NCBI RefSeq assembly: GCF_008831285.2
Contig: NC_045142.1
Location: 16,061,354-16,125,353, forward strand
From: Nymphaea colorata
Lineage: Eukaryota; Streptophyta; Magnoliopsida; Nymphaeales; Nymphaeaceae
Length of the DNA: 64,000 bases
Reading direction: 5' to 3'
In this document: positions 25,105 to 37,986 of the stretch, piece after piece
Position numbering within the stretch: the first letter of the stretch is position 1
How the letters are laid out: each line of letters opens with the position of its first letter
Translations under genes and position numbers: made by a program
Notes under the pieces: model-generated
Database searches by the model: none
Told to the model about the DNA's origin: nothing
The model's input: the letters and a program-made list of their open reading frames with translations, nothing else

Positions 25105-26760
25105 GTTGCACAAGGCACTCTTTAAATACCTGAAGGAGATGGGCAAAAGAGATAAATGACCCTGACAATATCTGCAGCAGCTGGGCAATTATATAGCTCA
25201 TATGTAATCTTGTAACATTCAAAAATTATGTTTTATAACTTTACATTAGATTCATGTATGGATTATATTTGAAATGTAAAACAAATTGTACATCTTCAAT
25301 CGATGTGTCTTCCAAATGGTTGTTCACAAATGATACAACAAGAAAAAAACCATTTGCTAGAGAAATGGTGGTAAGCCTTCACCAGTGGAAATAAGACTTT
25401 TTTTATTGCATTATTGTTCTTCACTAGTGTGGAGAAGACTTTATCGACTTAAAAGACTTTCGCTAAAGAAGAATGATGTACTTCATGTCATACGTGTAAT
25501 TACCACCAAGAAGCATAACAAGTACCTGCAAGCAATGGAAATACCTTTTATCAAACTTGTACTGAAATACAACTGCAACATTAAGAGAGTTGCGCAAGAC
25601 ACTCCTCAAATACATGAGGAAAAGAGACAAAAAAGATAAACAACCCTGACAACATCTGCAATTGATGCACTGTTATATAGCCCATATGTAATCTCGTATT
25701 TTTAAGACATGCTTTGTAGACTTAGGTTTATGTATGAAGTATATTAAAAATTACTATAAAAAACACTACTAGTTTTTGGAATGCCAAATAAATTAGTCAA
25801 TTTCAATTGATGTGTCTCGAATGGCTGCTTGCAAATGATGCAACAAAAAAAAAAAGACACGTTCACTAGCGAAACAGTTGCATGACTTTGATGGCCAAAA
25901 TAAGACTTTTTCAATTATATTACTTCTTTTCACCAGCAAAAACGATGACTTTCAATAGAAGACTTTTGCCAGTAAAGAAAAACAAAAGTTGTTGCATACC
26001 TGTAAATAAAACCAATAGGCTCAACAAGCCCTTGCTAGTAATGACAAAATAATTGCCAAACTTATATCAAAACTCAAGACCGAGGAAGTTGCCAAACACA
26101 CTCGTCAAATGCCTGATGTCAGGAGCCAAAAGAGGTAAATGGCCCTGAAAACATTTGAGTGGTTGCTTAGTTGTATAGATCATATGCTTCTTGTACTACT
26201 CAAAGTTATGCTTTATAAATTTGAATTAGATCACTATAAAAAAATACTACCAGTTTTTTAGAATGCTAAATGAATTAGATAACTTCAATCAATGAGTCTC
26301 TCAAACAGCTGCTAGCAATTAGCATTGACTACCACTATCACATGCGTTTTTGGATTTATGGGGTACATCTTACATCCTTAAGTTAAGATAATTATTCTTG
26401 GTAAATTATAGGTTTAGGTGTTAGCAGGTAGGCTCCATTCATTAAGAATTGTTCAAGGTTGAAGTACGTGTAGAAATGCACATTGACAAATACAAATGAT
26501 AAAGCAAAAAAAGACCTTTTCTAGCAGAATAGTTGTCAACCAGGCATGCGCTTTGTGACAAAAATGACTTTTTTAATGTATTATCTTTTTTCATCAGTGA
26601 GGAGAAGTTTCACCAGCTATAGAGGACTTCCACTAGTAAAGGCATCATGCAGACTTATGTGCCACAAGGTGTTTCATACGTATAAATATCATCAATAAGC
26701 ACAACAAGCACCTGTCAACAATGCAAAAAAAAGGGCAATTTTGTACTATCATCCAACGAC
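25105..26760. repeat. Three diverged ~500-bp tandem repeats
   Basis: The anchor GTTGC.CAA..CACTC followed by AAAGAG.TAAA..(A/G)CCCTGA recurs at 25105, 25589 and 26088. Further matching segments follow each anchor: CATATGTAATCTYGTA-like, CAATYGATGTGTCT-like, and paired CACTAG/GCTAG/CCAGT motifs beside AAGACTTT. The first period is 484 and the second 499; the third copy carries extra sequence. Short repeated motifs of the type TTCACTAGTG, TTCGCTAAAG and TTGCCAGTAAAG suggest transposon subterminal repeats, possibly CACTA type, but no matching end pair was proven. Confidence 0.65.
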
Positions 26761-27379
26761 AAATTTGAGTAGAAAATATTTTAACGAATAAGATAGGAAA
26801 AAAATGAAATCAATCGTCCAGTAAACAAAAAGGGAAATTATGAATGTTAAAAGCTTTAAATGTATGTACAAACATGCAAATTTGAATGTGGGTAGTTTTT
26901 AAAGGCATGTATAAATATGCAAATTTATTCCAAGTTTTTAGTCCTCAATGGCAAAGAAGGTGGTGCAATAAAAGATGCATGGGTATTAGCCAATCAATCA
27001 TGCCATGGATGTGGTTGTGTAATAGGCACAACCTCACAATTTCATCTTCTACATCCATGGTAGTTTTTGAATGTTAGTTATGGTTGATGAGATCGTTGTC
27101 CCCTAATTGTTTGTGGAGGATGAGAACCTGACTTTGGCCTTTTTAATGCACAAGGAAACTGGTGTGTCACCACCTGATCATCGTCCCTCTCCTACTGCTT
27201 ATGAAAAATGTCTTACTAGGTTTGGACAAGTTGATTTCAACTTGTTTTTGGCATAAAGTGTTGGCCGACTGGGTTTCTTAGATCAATAACCTAACCTTTG
27301 AAAATTCTTGGTATTGGGTGGCAATTTTGTAAGATTGATTTTGAATTGAAAATGGCATGATAAATAGCTTGCATTGTTT
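26761..27379. other. No gene recognised
   Basis: AT-rich spacer between the tandem repeats and the next LTR-like block. The 63-codon frame at 26886-27077 lacks a recognisable signature. Confidence 0.4.
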
Positions 27380-30300
27380 TTTTTTTAAGTGATTTCAGGA
27401 GTGCATGTTTCCATACATGTTTGGTAGGAATATGATTGTATTAATGAACTTGGATTTGATCAAGACGTTTGTTTTGGATCTAGTAACTTCTTTTGAAACC
27501 CAGCTAGATGAACTTGTTAATAATTGATTTTCAAAATCATAGATATTTCTAAAAATTTCAGAAATGTGATAAGTTGAAATGAGCTCATTTTTTTTATTTG
27601 TTCCATATTAAGATGGATCATACTCATGGATTGAGTAAATCCAATCCTTGGTGGAACTGTTTTGGCAAGGTTATGAGATCGAATTCATCATATATTCAAG
27701 AAAACATCCATGCTTCATTCCTTTCTCTCTCTTTGCATTCATTCATTCAATTACGTAAATGAAGGGATAGCATTCTTCCCCAAACCATGGTAGTGTTCCT
27801 CCAATATTGCATGCAATGGGACCTCTTTAAATCAGATTTTGGAAATATCATTTTCTAATTTTTGGAAAAACAGATTTCACAAATGGGTTAGGACGATCGT
27901 AGGAATGCATGCACATATGCATTAACATATACATTTTCTTTGTATTGACCCAAATGGATATCATTCCCAGCTTTTGAAAAAAAATATGAGAAATCCTAGC
28001 CCAAACCCATGATTCATTTGCCATTTCCATTCGTCATTCACATGAAGAGGCATACATGGAATGTTCATCATTTCCAGTAAGGTAATGCTTAGGAAAATGT
28101 CACAAATCATGAGGATTAAAATGAGAAAATTCATGCATGAAAGTTACTGTTTTAGAAGAGTGAGATAGATGCCATTTTGAGAGAAATGACTTGGCAAAGA
28201 CCTCAAACCATGGGACTGGTTAGGGTTTAGATCATGGTGATGAATCACCACCATTTGGTAAGCTGAAAATCAACTTGCTGATCAAGGGCGTTTAAACCTG
28301 GTTTTTAACTTGGTAGGAAAAGGAGGCTGCTGCAAGGCATGCCATGGTGGAGTCTGTTTGACCCTGTTGGTAGCCTGCTGAATGAGGCCGATCCTCACTC
28401 TTTTTGGAAAAATCAGACATGCATGACAATGTAATTAAATTTCATGCAAGTTAGAGAGGTAGTTGACCTGATTTGCTGGAAATTTTGAGGTAATGACAGA
28501 CTAAAATGCTTTTCAAAACAGCTGCGAGTTGGACTGAGTGTTAAGACTGGAGTCGACTTGAACAAAGGGCAGCTAGTGAGCTGAGTAGCCTGCCTTGGTT
28601 GAGTCTGACTTTAAGATGCCTTAAGCAGCTAGGTGGTGCTGGACTGAACCAGCTTGGAAGGTGTTTTCTGGTGGCACCTTGAGCACATTTCCAGCTGGAG
28701 TAGAACATGGGTTGATTAAAGGCCGACTAGGCTGAGTCGCCTTAGGGAGCGAGCCTACTTGGCTGAGATGCCTTGAGCAGGTGGTTGACTAGGCTGAAAT
28801 GCCTAGGATGGGGGAGCGACTAGGTTGAGTCTCCTTGATTGGAGGAGACGTCTAAGCTAGGTCGGCTAGGCTAGGACGTTCCGAATAGGGGCATCTAGTT
28901 GCTGTCTTGTAATGAGTTAGAATCAAGCTGATAAGGCCTACTTTGACCATGCCTTGGTGGGAGTGACCAGCTGGAGAACTGGAGCTGCTTAGGAAGCTTG
29001 GTTGATGGCGCCTTGGGCTTAGCTCAAGTTGACGCCAAACAAGCTTGTATCCAAGGCTGACGTCCTCCTCTTGATGGCTGTTGTAGCCAGGGAACCAAAA
29101 GTCTCTTGGCCAGGCAAGAGAGGTTGGAGAGACCTTGGGAGTTAGAAGATAGGGACGTGAGAGTTTGGAAGAGCCTGAGAGAAAATGACATGGGGGAGTG
29201 GCATGGGAGCTTGAGTGAGCTGTTTGAGATAGTTGCCAGGGTCCTTAGCTGCTTGTAAGTGATGGCTTATATTCATGATTTGGTGCTACGCAATTTTTTT
29301 GGAAGGCCAAGAATCTCCATGATTTTGGCTCTTGCCAATCAACTCTCCAACTTTGGCTTCATTGTCTATCTTGCTTAGCTTGAAAATCAAGCTAGCATGG
29401 AAGGGTTGTCTCTTCCTGTCAGCTATGGAAATCTGGTCTTCGACCAACTATTTAGAACTCAAGGAGAAAGAAGAAGAAATGGGAACATCTTTAATGGCTG
29501 GTTCTCCTTCCAATTCAACTAGAATTTACTGGTTCCACCTTTGGAACCAGCTGGGAGGGGACATCCAAATGGGCTGTCCTAATTTTTTGGTTTTTAAAAA
29601 TACTGTCTAATTTTCTTGAAATTCAAATGAGTGAGAGGGGTAAGTCTTTTTTTAACTTTTCCGTTTGCTTTTTCAGAAATTCTAGATGAGGATGAAGGAC
29701 TTATTCTTTGAATGCCTTTTTGGTTCTTCATTATTTTTGAAAATTTTAATTAGTTAATTTGGAAACTTTTTGAATAGAGTATGCTCACTTGAGTTACTAT
29801 TTATTTGATTGGTCTAAATCATTGTTGACATAGTGTCAAGCGCTTTATCATGGCGTATCAAAATTGGAAGTCTTTTGACTCGTTTGAATTGGGGATTGAT
29901 TAACTCGATCTGGTTTGATCCGAGTTAAATCTAGATTGGGATTTTTGTAAATTTTTTTCTTAAATAGTTTTTTTGAAAATTGAGAAAATCATTGTTCTAA
30001 GTGATTCATTCCTAGATTTTTTTGGAAAGAGAATAGAGAAAGAGAGAGAAAGTCATGCTTATTTTTCTCTTTTCACATTGGAATAAGAACTTAATTCTCA
30101 CTAAAGAAAAATTCAATCTTGATTGAAAATTTGAGTTTTAAATCTTGATTTGCATCGATCTTAAACTTAAGCTTGGAATTTCGCCTATACTTTTCATTGA
30201 TTTTTTTGCAAGGGGTTCTTAGACTTGGATCTAGATTAGATTAGGCAAACTTAATCTTGGAATTTCACCTATACTTTTCATTGATTTTTTGCAAGGGGTT

Positions 30301-30420
30301 CTTAGACTTGGATCTAGATTGGATTAGGCATATATCCATTACGTTCCAAAAATTTTCTTAAAAATTTTCAAAATTGCCATTAAAAAGAATTTGAAAAAAA
30401 AAATGATGTGTGAACAACAG
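27380..30420 (-). mobile_element. Probable diverged LTR-like block, minus orientation
   Basis: Read on the minus strand, parts recall the Tat-type LTRs above: a GGTGGTGATTCATCACCATGA segment near 28240 resembles the CATGAATCATCATGATTCATC region at 17691. It also has long untranslated composition with T-runs. A central part (28540-28900) is built from degenerate CTAGGCTGAG(T/A)CGCCTTAGG-like units. No gag or pol is attached. Assignment as an LTR is inference from partial similarity and layout. Confidence 0.35.
30166..30331. repeat. Tandem duplication, 84-bp unit
   Basis: Two consecutive copies (from 30166 and from 30250) both contain TTGGAATTTC(G/A)CCTATAC, GCAAGGGGTTCTTAGACTT and GATCTAGATT(A/G)GATTAGGCA. 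They differ at only a few sites. Confidence 0.85.
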
Positions 30421-30639
30421 TGTTTCACATGTTTCTATGGTTTTATGGAACACCAGTAGAGCTAAAGAGATGAATACAAGCTAAGAGGTAGAGGACACAA
30501 TGGTTCGGACTGACGGGTCGTGGCTCAGGGCATGATCACGATTATACTAATATGAATGAAGAGAGAGATAATTGTCATTCGATAGTTGAGTGTTTTTTTC
30601 ATCATTTGGCGCATTGGTGAGTTTTTCGAGGGGGTAAGA

Positions 30640-30990
30640 TAATCAGGGAACAATAAAAGTCGGGCCAGGTTGACCTGACTCCCCAAACTGGAGTCTGAAT
30701 TTGGGCTTGATATCCGATTCTCGAGCCCGATTAAAAAAAAATATTTTTAAATATAAAATAAAATTTTTGAATATATTTAATAATATAATAATAATATTAT
30801 TAAAATAATAATAAAAAAATTGAAAAAAAAAACTAATCAAGCCAAATTCTGTTCCATTGAATCTCGGACCGGCTTTTTGAGGCCCAAGTTCGAACTGGAT
30901 CGGGCTGAGTGTCCGGACCCAGGCTTAATTAGATCGAATATCGGGTGCCCCCATAAGTACCGGAGCCCGTTATCTAGGCTTAATCACGTG
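30640..30990. mobile_element. Possible MITE-like element with AT-rich core
   Basis: GC-rich arms with CGGGC/GCCCG motifs (about 30660-30730 and 30860-30975) flank an AT-rich core. The core contains a perfect inverted pair, TTTAATAATA and TATTATTAAA. Arms of this kind are common in plant nonautonomous elements, but I could not define termini or a target duplication. Confidence 0.3.
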
Positions 30991-31059
30991 CCCGTCCTTC
31001 AAATTTGGTAGTCTCAAAAGAACCTTCGTATTTAATCTATTTCTACCAACATCACCTCA

Positions 31060-31538
31060 ACTTAAAGCATTTACAGAATACCATTTCCTTTTTTGCGGGT
31101 GTGAGTAGGCACGGCCGATTGACTATGCCCCTGTGGGCGAAAGCGAAACCCTGTTGTGGAGGCTCATGGCCTCATGGGGCGGACCCGGACCCTTACACGC
31201 GGCCGTGTTGGTTGGTTTGAGATAAAACCTGCTTTTGGTTTGAAAGGGCAGGTCCTCGCCTACGACCAATTCAAGAGAGTTAGATAAAAGGAGGGAGGGA
31301 GGGAGGGAGAGGAGAAAAAAGGGGGAACTGGCAAGGGAAGCAAACGGAGGATGGAGAAGAAGGCTGTTCGGGAGGTAATTGTCGCATGAGAGCACCAGAT
31401 CTTGTTGCCATCAGATGACGGTGGCCTCGTGAAGGAAGCAGCTGCTCAATGCTTCACTTCTGAGGGGGAGGAGCGGAGCGTTTAGAGGAGGAAGAAGAGG
31501 ACCGAGCGAGGGAAGGAGGCGGAGGTGGAAACAGGTGC
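31060..31538 (+). promoter_or_regulatory. Promoter-proximal region and 5' leader of the Alfin-like gene
   Basis: Composition changes here from AT-rich to GC-rich. A GGGA-type repeat lies at 31290-31312 and GATAAAA motifs at 31216 and 31280; the latter could serve as core promoter elements. Between 31351 and 31463 there are four short upstream ORFs. The first three are linked by ATGA overlaps: 31351-31389, 31386-31418 and 31415-31432. The fourth is 31449-31463. None is in frame with, or joined to, the main start at 31539. The transcription start site is not known, so inclusion of all uORFs in the mRNA is inferred. Confidence 0.5.
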
Positions 31539-34500
31539 ATGGAAATGGCTTCCGTTTCATCGAACCCTCGCAGCGTCGAAGAGATCTTCAAGGACTACAG
31601 CGGCCGTCGTAGTGGAATCATCCGAGCCCTAACTTACGGTAGTGGCCGAGTCGAGAGAGTTTCACATTCTTGTTCTCCTTCCTCTTTTACTGGGAAAAAA
31701 ATCTTCATGTTTTTGCTTATGAATTTCTTTCAGATGTTGATGAATTTTACTCGCTTTGTGATCCCGGTGAGTTGTTCTGTCCCTCTAGATCTAATAACTT
31801 GCTTTGACGGTTTTCCCCTCGTCTTTTCGGGCCGAACGTCATGGGCGTGCCAGAGGAAGTCGTGGGCGGTTTTTCTTTGGTTTTTTGTTTTTCCTGGAAA
31901 TTGACACGCTGTGGATGTAGATAAGGAGAATCTATGCCTGTACGGGAACCCAGATCAATCGTGGGAGGTGAACTTGCCAGCCGAGGAAGTTCCGCCGGAG
32001 CTTCCGGAACCTGCTCTGGGGATTAATTTTGCAAGGGACGGGATGAATCGCAAAGATTGGCTATCGCTTGTTGCTGTGCACAGCGACTCGTGGTTGCTTT
32101 CTGTTGCTTTCTATCATGGCGCTCGCTTCAACCGCAACGAGAGGTAAAGTTCGATTAACTTCAATTTTTTGCATAATCCTGAAACTTTGGACGCTTGAGC
32201 TAGCTTCTGCTTGTCGAACTTTGTTCTGTGCCACGTCACATTATTCAGATCTGCATTTTCTTTGTGCATTCTAAGATTAAAGAAGATGGAAGGAAGAAGA
32301 ACAGAGTATGGTAAATATGACCTGTAGATCGATCGTTTCTTATGCTTGTTGAGTGCTTCAAACTAAGTAACAAAGAAAGGTAGAACTAGAAGCATTTTGA
32401 AACTCCGAGCAATACAAATCGTCAGTTTGTCATCTATTCTTTTTACAGCCTGATGGTTGTAAGTTTGTCAGTTCGGCATCTAGTCCTTTTACAGTCCCAT
32501 GGTCGACAACTGTAGGTCCCTCGTTCGAGCCAAGGTCATGGTTATTGGAAGATTCACACATCTTCGTTTATGTTTTGTCTCAGGTGTTTATTGAGGCTGC
32601 AACTTTTTCATTATAAAGTATATGAACAAATTTATGTGTCCGTTTAGGAAAAGAAGAAGTTTTGTTGTGGAACATAACTCTTCTTTGTTAAACCATTGCA
32701 TACTTTCAACTGAGAAGGGCCCTTATGCAAAGCATGCAATCAATGTACAGGTGGGTTTTTTCATGCTGTTTGTGTTTTCTCTTGGAAGAGGATTTCTTCC
32801 TTCTGTTGGGTCACGAATTGGTTGTTGATGTGTCCATGATCAACATCATTGACCATCTTGCTACACATTAGTGTCGAGAAACGTTTAAGTTGCATCTTGC
32901 CCAATTTTCTCCTTCCTTCTTTTAGCTATTGTTTTCAATGATTGTCATCTGTATCTGAAAGTGAATAACTGCAAGAAGAGTTGAGATTGGATACATTGAA
33001 TCAAATATATAGGTTAATTTTCGGCTGTGCCGTTACAATGTTAATCATGTTATCTAGTACGGGACGTAGCTTTTATATTTTCCTAGATCTATCACTGCTT
33101 GGTTAAACATCAACTTGTTTTCAACATGATGACAATGATTTCCTAGGTTCTTTTGCTTTAAGTCCTTTGCTTTCTGAGACACATCATCACAAATATCCAT
33201 CTCAGGCTTGTATCAACGAGGTTTTCTCTTTGGTATTAACTAAAAATTTTGTTTTTCTTGAAAATTCAGAAGACTAAAAAATATAAACAAAAGGTTACAG
33301 AAAAGATTTATGAAAAGTTTAGTTTGCTACTGATGTTCTTATAAAAGCATTTGTAATTCTCAGCCTTAGGTGTGGTGACAGTCAAAATCGTGTCATATCA
33401 GTGTCCAAGCACACATCCATGTCCATGCATGCCCACATGGATACGTTGACCAAGAAAAAGTGTCCACGTGATTCAGTTTCTAACATATCACATCCCATCT
33501 TTGTCAATCTTGTGAAAACAAAATCAAATAATAGTTGAAGATTAGGATTCCATGCTCATAAATTATAAACAAGTATAATGAAGTATTGAACATTCTTATA
33601 TGAGAATGGAGCTTTGAATATGCAGTAACTAGGTTTTTTATGAGATGTGAACATGTCTGCAATAAATAACAATGGAGAGTTTTGTGGTATTATATGCCAG
33701 ATTGTAGAAACCTATTGCAGTTAGATTCACTACATGTGCTCTGGAGGGAGTGAGAGAGGGCATCAGGTTTGGGAATTCTTATTACTGTAATACAAACTAG
33801 TTTTAGTATCCGACAAATGTTTGTCTGAGTTATACTTTTTCTTATGGTCCCAGTTAAAAAGTCAATTTTTATACTATACGGTACTTCTTTCTTGCCAGAA
33901 AACAAAAATCGTCCCGATCAACAACATTCATATTTTTAGTGGTAAATACCCAGATGCCCTTTAACTTTTGAAATTTTTGTTGAATGTGCAATGTATACTT
34001 TGATTGAAGTACTTGTGAATGCCCTGCCAGGTTTACTAATCCAGTGAGGAAATGGAAACATAGACCAGTTCATGCAACCACCTTTGCATTTGGGAAAAAG
34101 AACGAATTTAAGCAAGAAAACACAATTGGTCCATACCCATGTCTGAAACGGCTATTGTTTTACTTTTCTGTGTGATAGGGAGATCCTGTAATAGAATAGG
34201 CCATCTGTGGTGTTATTCTTACTCTAAACTCTAAAGGTAATTTTTGAAAATTTATGATTACTGCTGGAAGGGTTGATGTATTTACAAGTAACTACCTATT
34301 GTGTTTGAGAAATTACAAAGAGCCACCTGTTTTATAGAATATTTCACTAAAACACACCTTTTAAATAAAGATATTACAATATATTTTAAAGAACTATTTT
34401 GCTTTTAAAATAAAACATAACATAACATTTGTTAAGTCAATTGCTCTACAATTTCACATCCCTCTGTCTTTGTCATGCACACACACACCTTTTGTCTCTA

Positions 34501-37500
34501 CAATCACAAGGAAAAAGCAAAATTATGGATTGTGGAAAACTCTTTACTTGCATTCCTCCCCATAGGGTAAAATGCTCTTTCTGAATATATTTTCATGTTT
34601 TCTATTCATGAAGTGTGAATTGAATTATGTTATAAAGTGAGGCAGTTTTTTGTAATTTTTTAAATATTAGGAGGTTATTTTAGATGTCATAAGTTGAGCA
34701 GTGAGTTTGTAAATTTCTCTTACTTTCAGGTGATTAAATTTAAATTCTATGTTACATGATACCGCAAAATCCTGTGTCAATGCAGCTGAATATGGTTGCA
34801 GCCGTGCAGGAACTTAAGTTGAAACCCAAATATCCATAAGAGTCTAAGACATGCTTGCCATGATTATCTGTGAAAATTTTAAGTGTGGTTACTTTCTACA
34901 TTTGGAATTGAACCTTCAAAAACCATTTGTCGCATTTGAAGATAACAAGATAGACTTTTTGTCTATGCGAAGAAAGTGTAGAGCAATTTACAATATATTT
35001 GAGGACTAAGTATGACTTTTATAAGCAAAGAGATAAAGAAAAAAAAATTATACCAAAATGAAAAATGTTTTAGGTCATCAGAAGCAGGTGTATAAGTTGG
35101 CAATTATCTATTTCTTATATGCTTTAACATATTGTATGGGATAATAGAAGTTTCATACATCTCAAGTGTGATGAGAGTTGCTTGCAAACACTCTCGTGTC
35201 TAAGAGCTCGAGATGTAGTGGGGGGCATATATATGCTTGAGTCCAGTACTATCTATTCCCTGCTTGATAGCCTTTTTTTTTTTTGGTAGGGATCACAGCT
35301 TGGCTGTAGGGCAAGTTTTGGCAAGTTTTGATTTCCAGACTGGATATTTGAGTCAATTATAGGTCCAATCATTGTGATATTAAGTTCATATTTGGTGCCT
35401 GGGATCCAACACATAGAATGGAAATAAGACAGAAGGGAAAAATTAAAATTAAAATAGTAAGCAGCTGTACCTACATACACAATGTCATTGTCCTACATAC
35501 CGACACAGGTACTTGGACCTTTCATATGTACCTGTGTGACATAGGAATTGAAGATGTATTGATGACAATATCCACATGGTGGTTTCTAGTCTTGCTCTAA
35601 CATATAAGACATATGTGCCTAGTAGTGTTGTGTTATTTTTCTCTTTTCACAATTTCTTTTAACTGTGTATACATGTTTTGTCTGACTATATGTTGTGTAC
35701 ATGTTTTATTGTGTGTAATATATCTGCTTTAACATTTGGAAATATGTATTATAATTTATAAATTATTATTTTTCTTGTGTTGAGGAGTGTATGTCTGTGT
35801 GTGTGTATTTATGTGTCCTATCAGTGACTTGGAAGGACTCAGATTTACTAGTCCTGATTACTCCCTTTCAGGTCTTGATCGGACGATGTCCAACTTCTGA
35901 TTTTGACAACTACACCATGCTACATGATGTTTTGATTGAATGTAGTTGGCTAGCAGTGGATTTGCATGCATCAAACTCACCAATGGTGTCAATTTCAAAA
36001 TAATCATAATTTCAATCTTAGAAATGTTTGAACTGCAAAAAGAAAAAGAGATTTGTGAATAACTTTGTTATTAAAAGAACTAGGCGCAGCCTAGGCAGTG
36101 TAACACCCCAGAAGTTTAGTCATGTATCGAAGATTGTGAGGGATCTTCAAGGACTTATAAAGGGAGGCCATTAATGAGATGATTGTCCTGGTTCCTAGCC
36201 TTTTTAGGATTGGGACCGAAACTGTTGGGGGGCTGGTTGGGATCCGTCGAACCAGGGGCCCGAGCCCGGGAGTGGATCGGGTTGTAGTATAGCGGTATCA
36301 GAGCAGTTTCAACACTCGGACCTGGGGCCCCTCACGCGTGGACGCGTGTGCTTTAAGGGGGTTGCATTGTAACGCCCCAAATGTTTAGTCCTGTATCGAA
36401 GATTGTGAGGAATCTTCAAGGGTTTGTAAAGGGGGTCATTAATGAGATGATTGTCCTGGTTCCTAGCCTTTTTAGGATTGGAACCAAAACTGCTAGGGGG
36501 CGGGTTGTGATCTGTCGAACCAAGGGTCCGAGCTCGGGAGTGGGTTAAGCTGAAAGGGCTGGGCATCGAAAATTAATTAACACCACTACCATGTTAGTAC
36601 TTCATCACATCATTAAAAGTTTGACAAAAAACTTAACAATGTTGATAATCAAAGTTTAAATGTTATAGAGCACAAAGACAGCAACTTTACTTACTATTTC
36701 AACCACTTTGTTCAGAAGTTATTGAGGATGTTAAATAGTCTTATTTCCTAAATATCATTAGATCTCTAATTCTACAAGTCTACTATTGCTCATCTAATAT
36801 TTTTAAGAAAAAGGGAACATAAATCTTCAACATAATCACATCCTCCCTGTTAGCGTTTCTCGCCATAAAATGACCTTCTATCACCATTCTAATAAGCTGA
36901 ATAAATAAAAAGGTAGTACACACAACACTAGTGTGCTTCCCAAAGGAAAAAAGAAGAAGAAGAAGAAGAAGTAAGACTCAGATCATGAAAGATGAAGAAG
37001 AAAAAAGAGCAACTGTCAGTCAATAGAAGAAAGAATAAGAAGAAGAATCTACGTTGCTGAACAAACAAAACTGAAGAAGAAAGAGCAACTGTCAGTCAAT
37101 AGAAGAAAGAATAAGAAGAAGAATCTAGGTTGCTGAACAAACAAAACTAATCTGTTAAGTGCTCCTAGTTGATGGCTTAAGCATTCAAAGATGGCATGTT
37201 ACTTAGGAACAGACAGCCTTGGCATCCAGCCAAGCCTGGGGGCCCACGCATGTTTCGTACAACATATTTGAATAGAAAGTAGCATCTTGAAACATCATTG
37301 AGCACTTCCGATGGCAAGCTTGCAACTTTCATGAAATGAATCCTTTTGACTGTTCAAATAATGTACATATTACCTTTTTCAATGTAGTGAAGAATTAAAG
37401 TTGATATTGAATAAAAGAAAGAAAATGATGGTATGACAATTATGACAAGAAGATTCTGGCCATAGACCATGCACTGTTTGTGTTTGCATGAAAGGAACAG

Positions 37501-37953
37501 TTGCATTTATGCAGGTGTGCTCCAACGACTTCCACTCATTTGAGTGGAACGCGTGATTTGTTAGATAAGGAATGAAAGAAGCATGTTATATGTCCAATGT
37601 TTGCATTTCGGTTGGGGGCCCATTATTTTGCAGTGTTCTTGGAGTATGGTATTATGCCAAAGTAAACGAGTTCTAAGGATTTTCTGCTATGTTGCATGGA
37701 AACATACACAGGTGTTGGTGTTGGACATGGATATGATGTATAGGATGTGAAAAACCTTAAAAAAAGGAAAGAACACTTGGAGGCAGCTATGCATAGAAAC
37801 ATTATGCATTGTTGCTTGTTCATAGGCCACATTGACCATTGTCACAAATATCACCATTTAAAGATAAGCTAGAAAAAAAATGGGAAAGTAAACGAAAAAA
37901 ATGAAAAAAATCACAATATTTGAAAAAATGCCACAATGGAAATATCGTGTTTT

Positions 37954-37986
<33 letters not shown>

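Noticed and set aside
30643-30840. 65-codon minus-strand frame rich in Phe, Ile and Tyr
   Set aside because: It is driven by the AT-rich palindromic core of a MITE-like element.
32505-32535. B-box-like CGTTCGAGCC suggesting a tRNA-derived SINE
   Set aside because: No convincing A box at the right distance, no poly-A tail and no target duplication.
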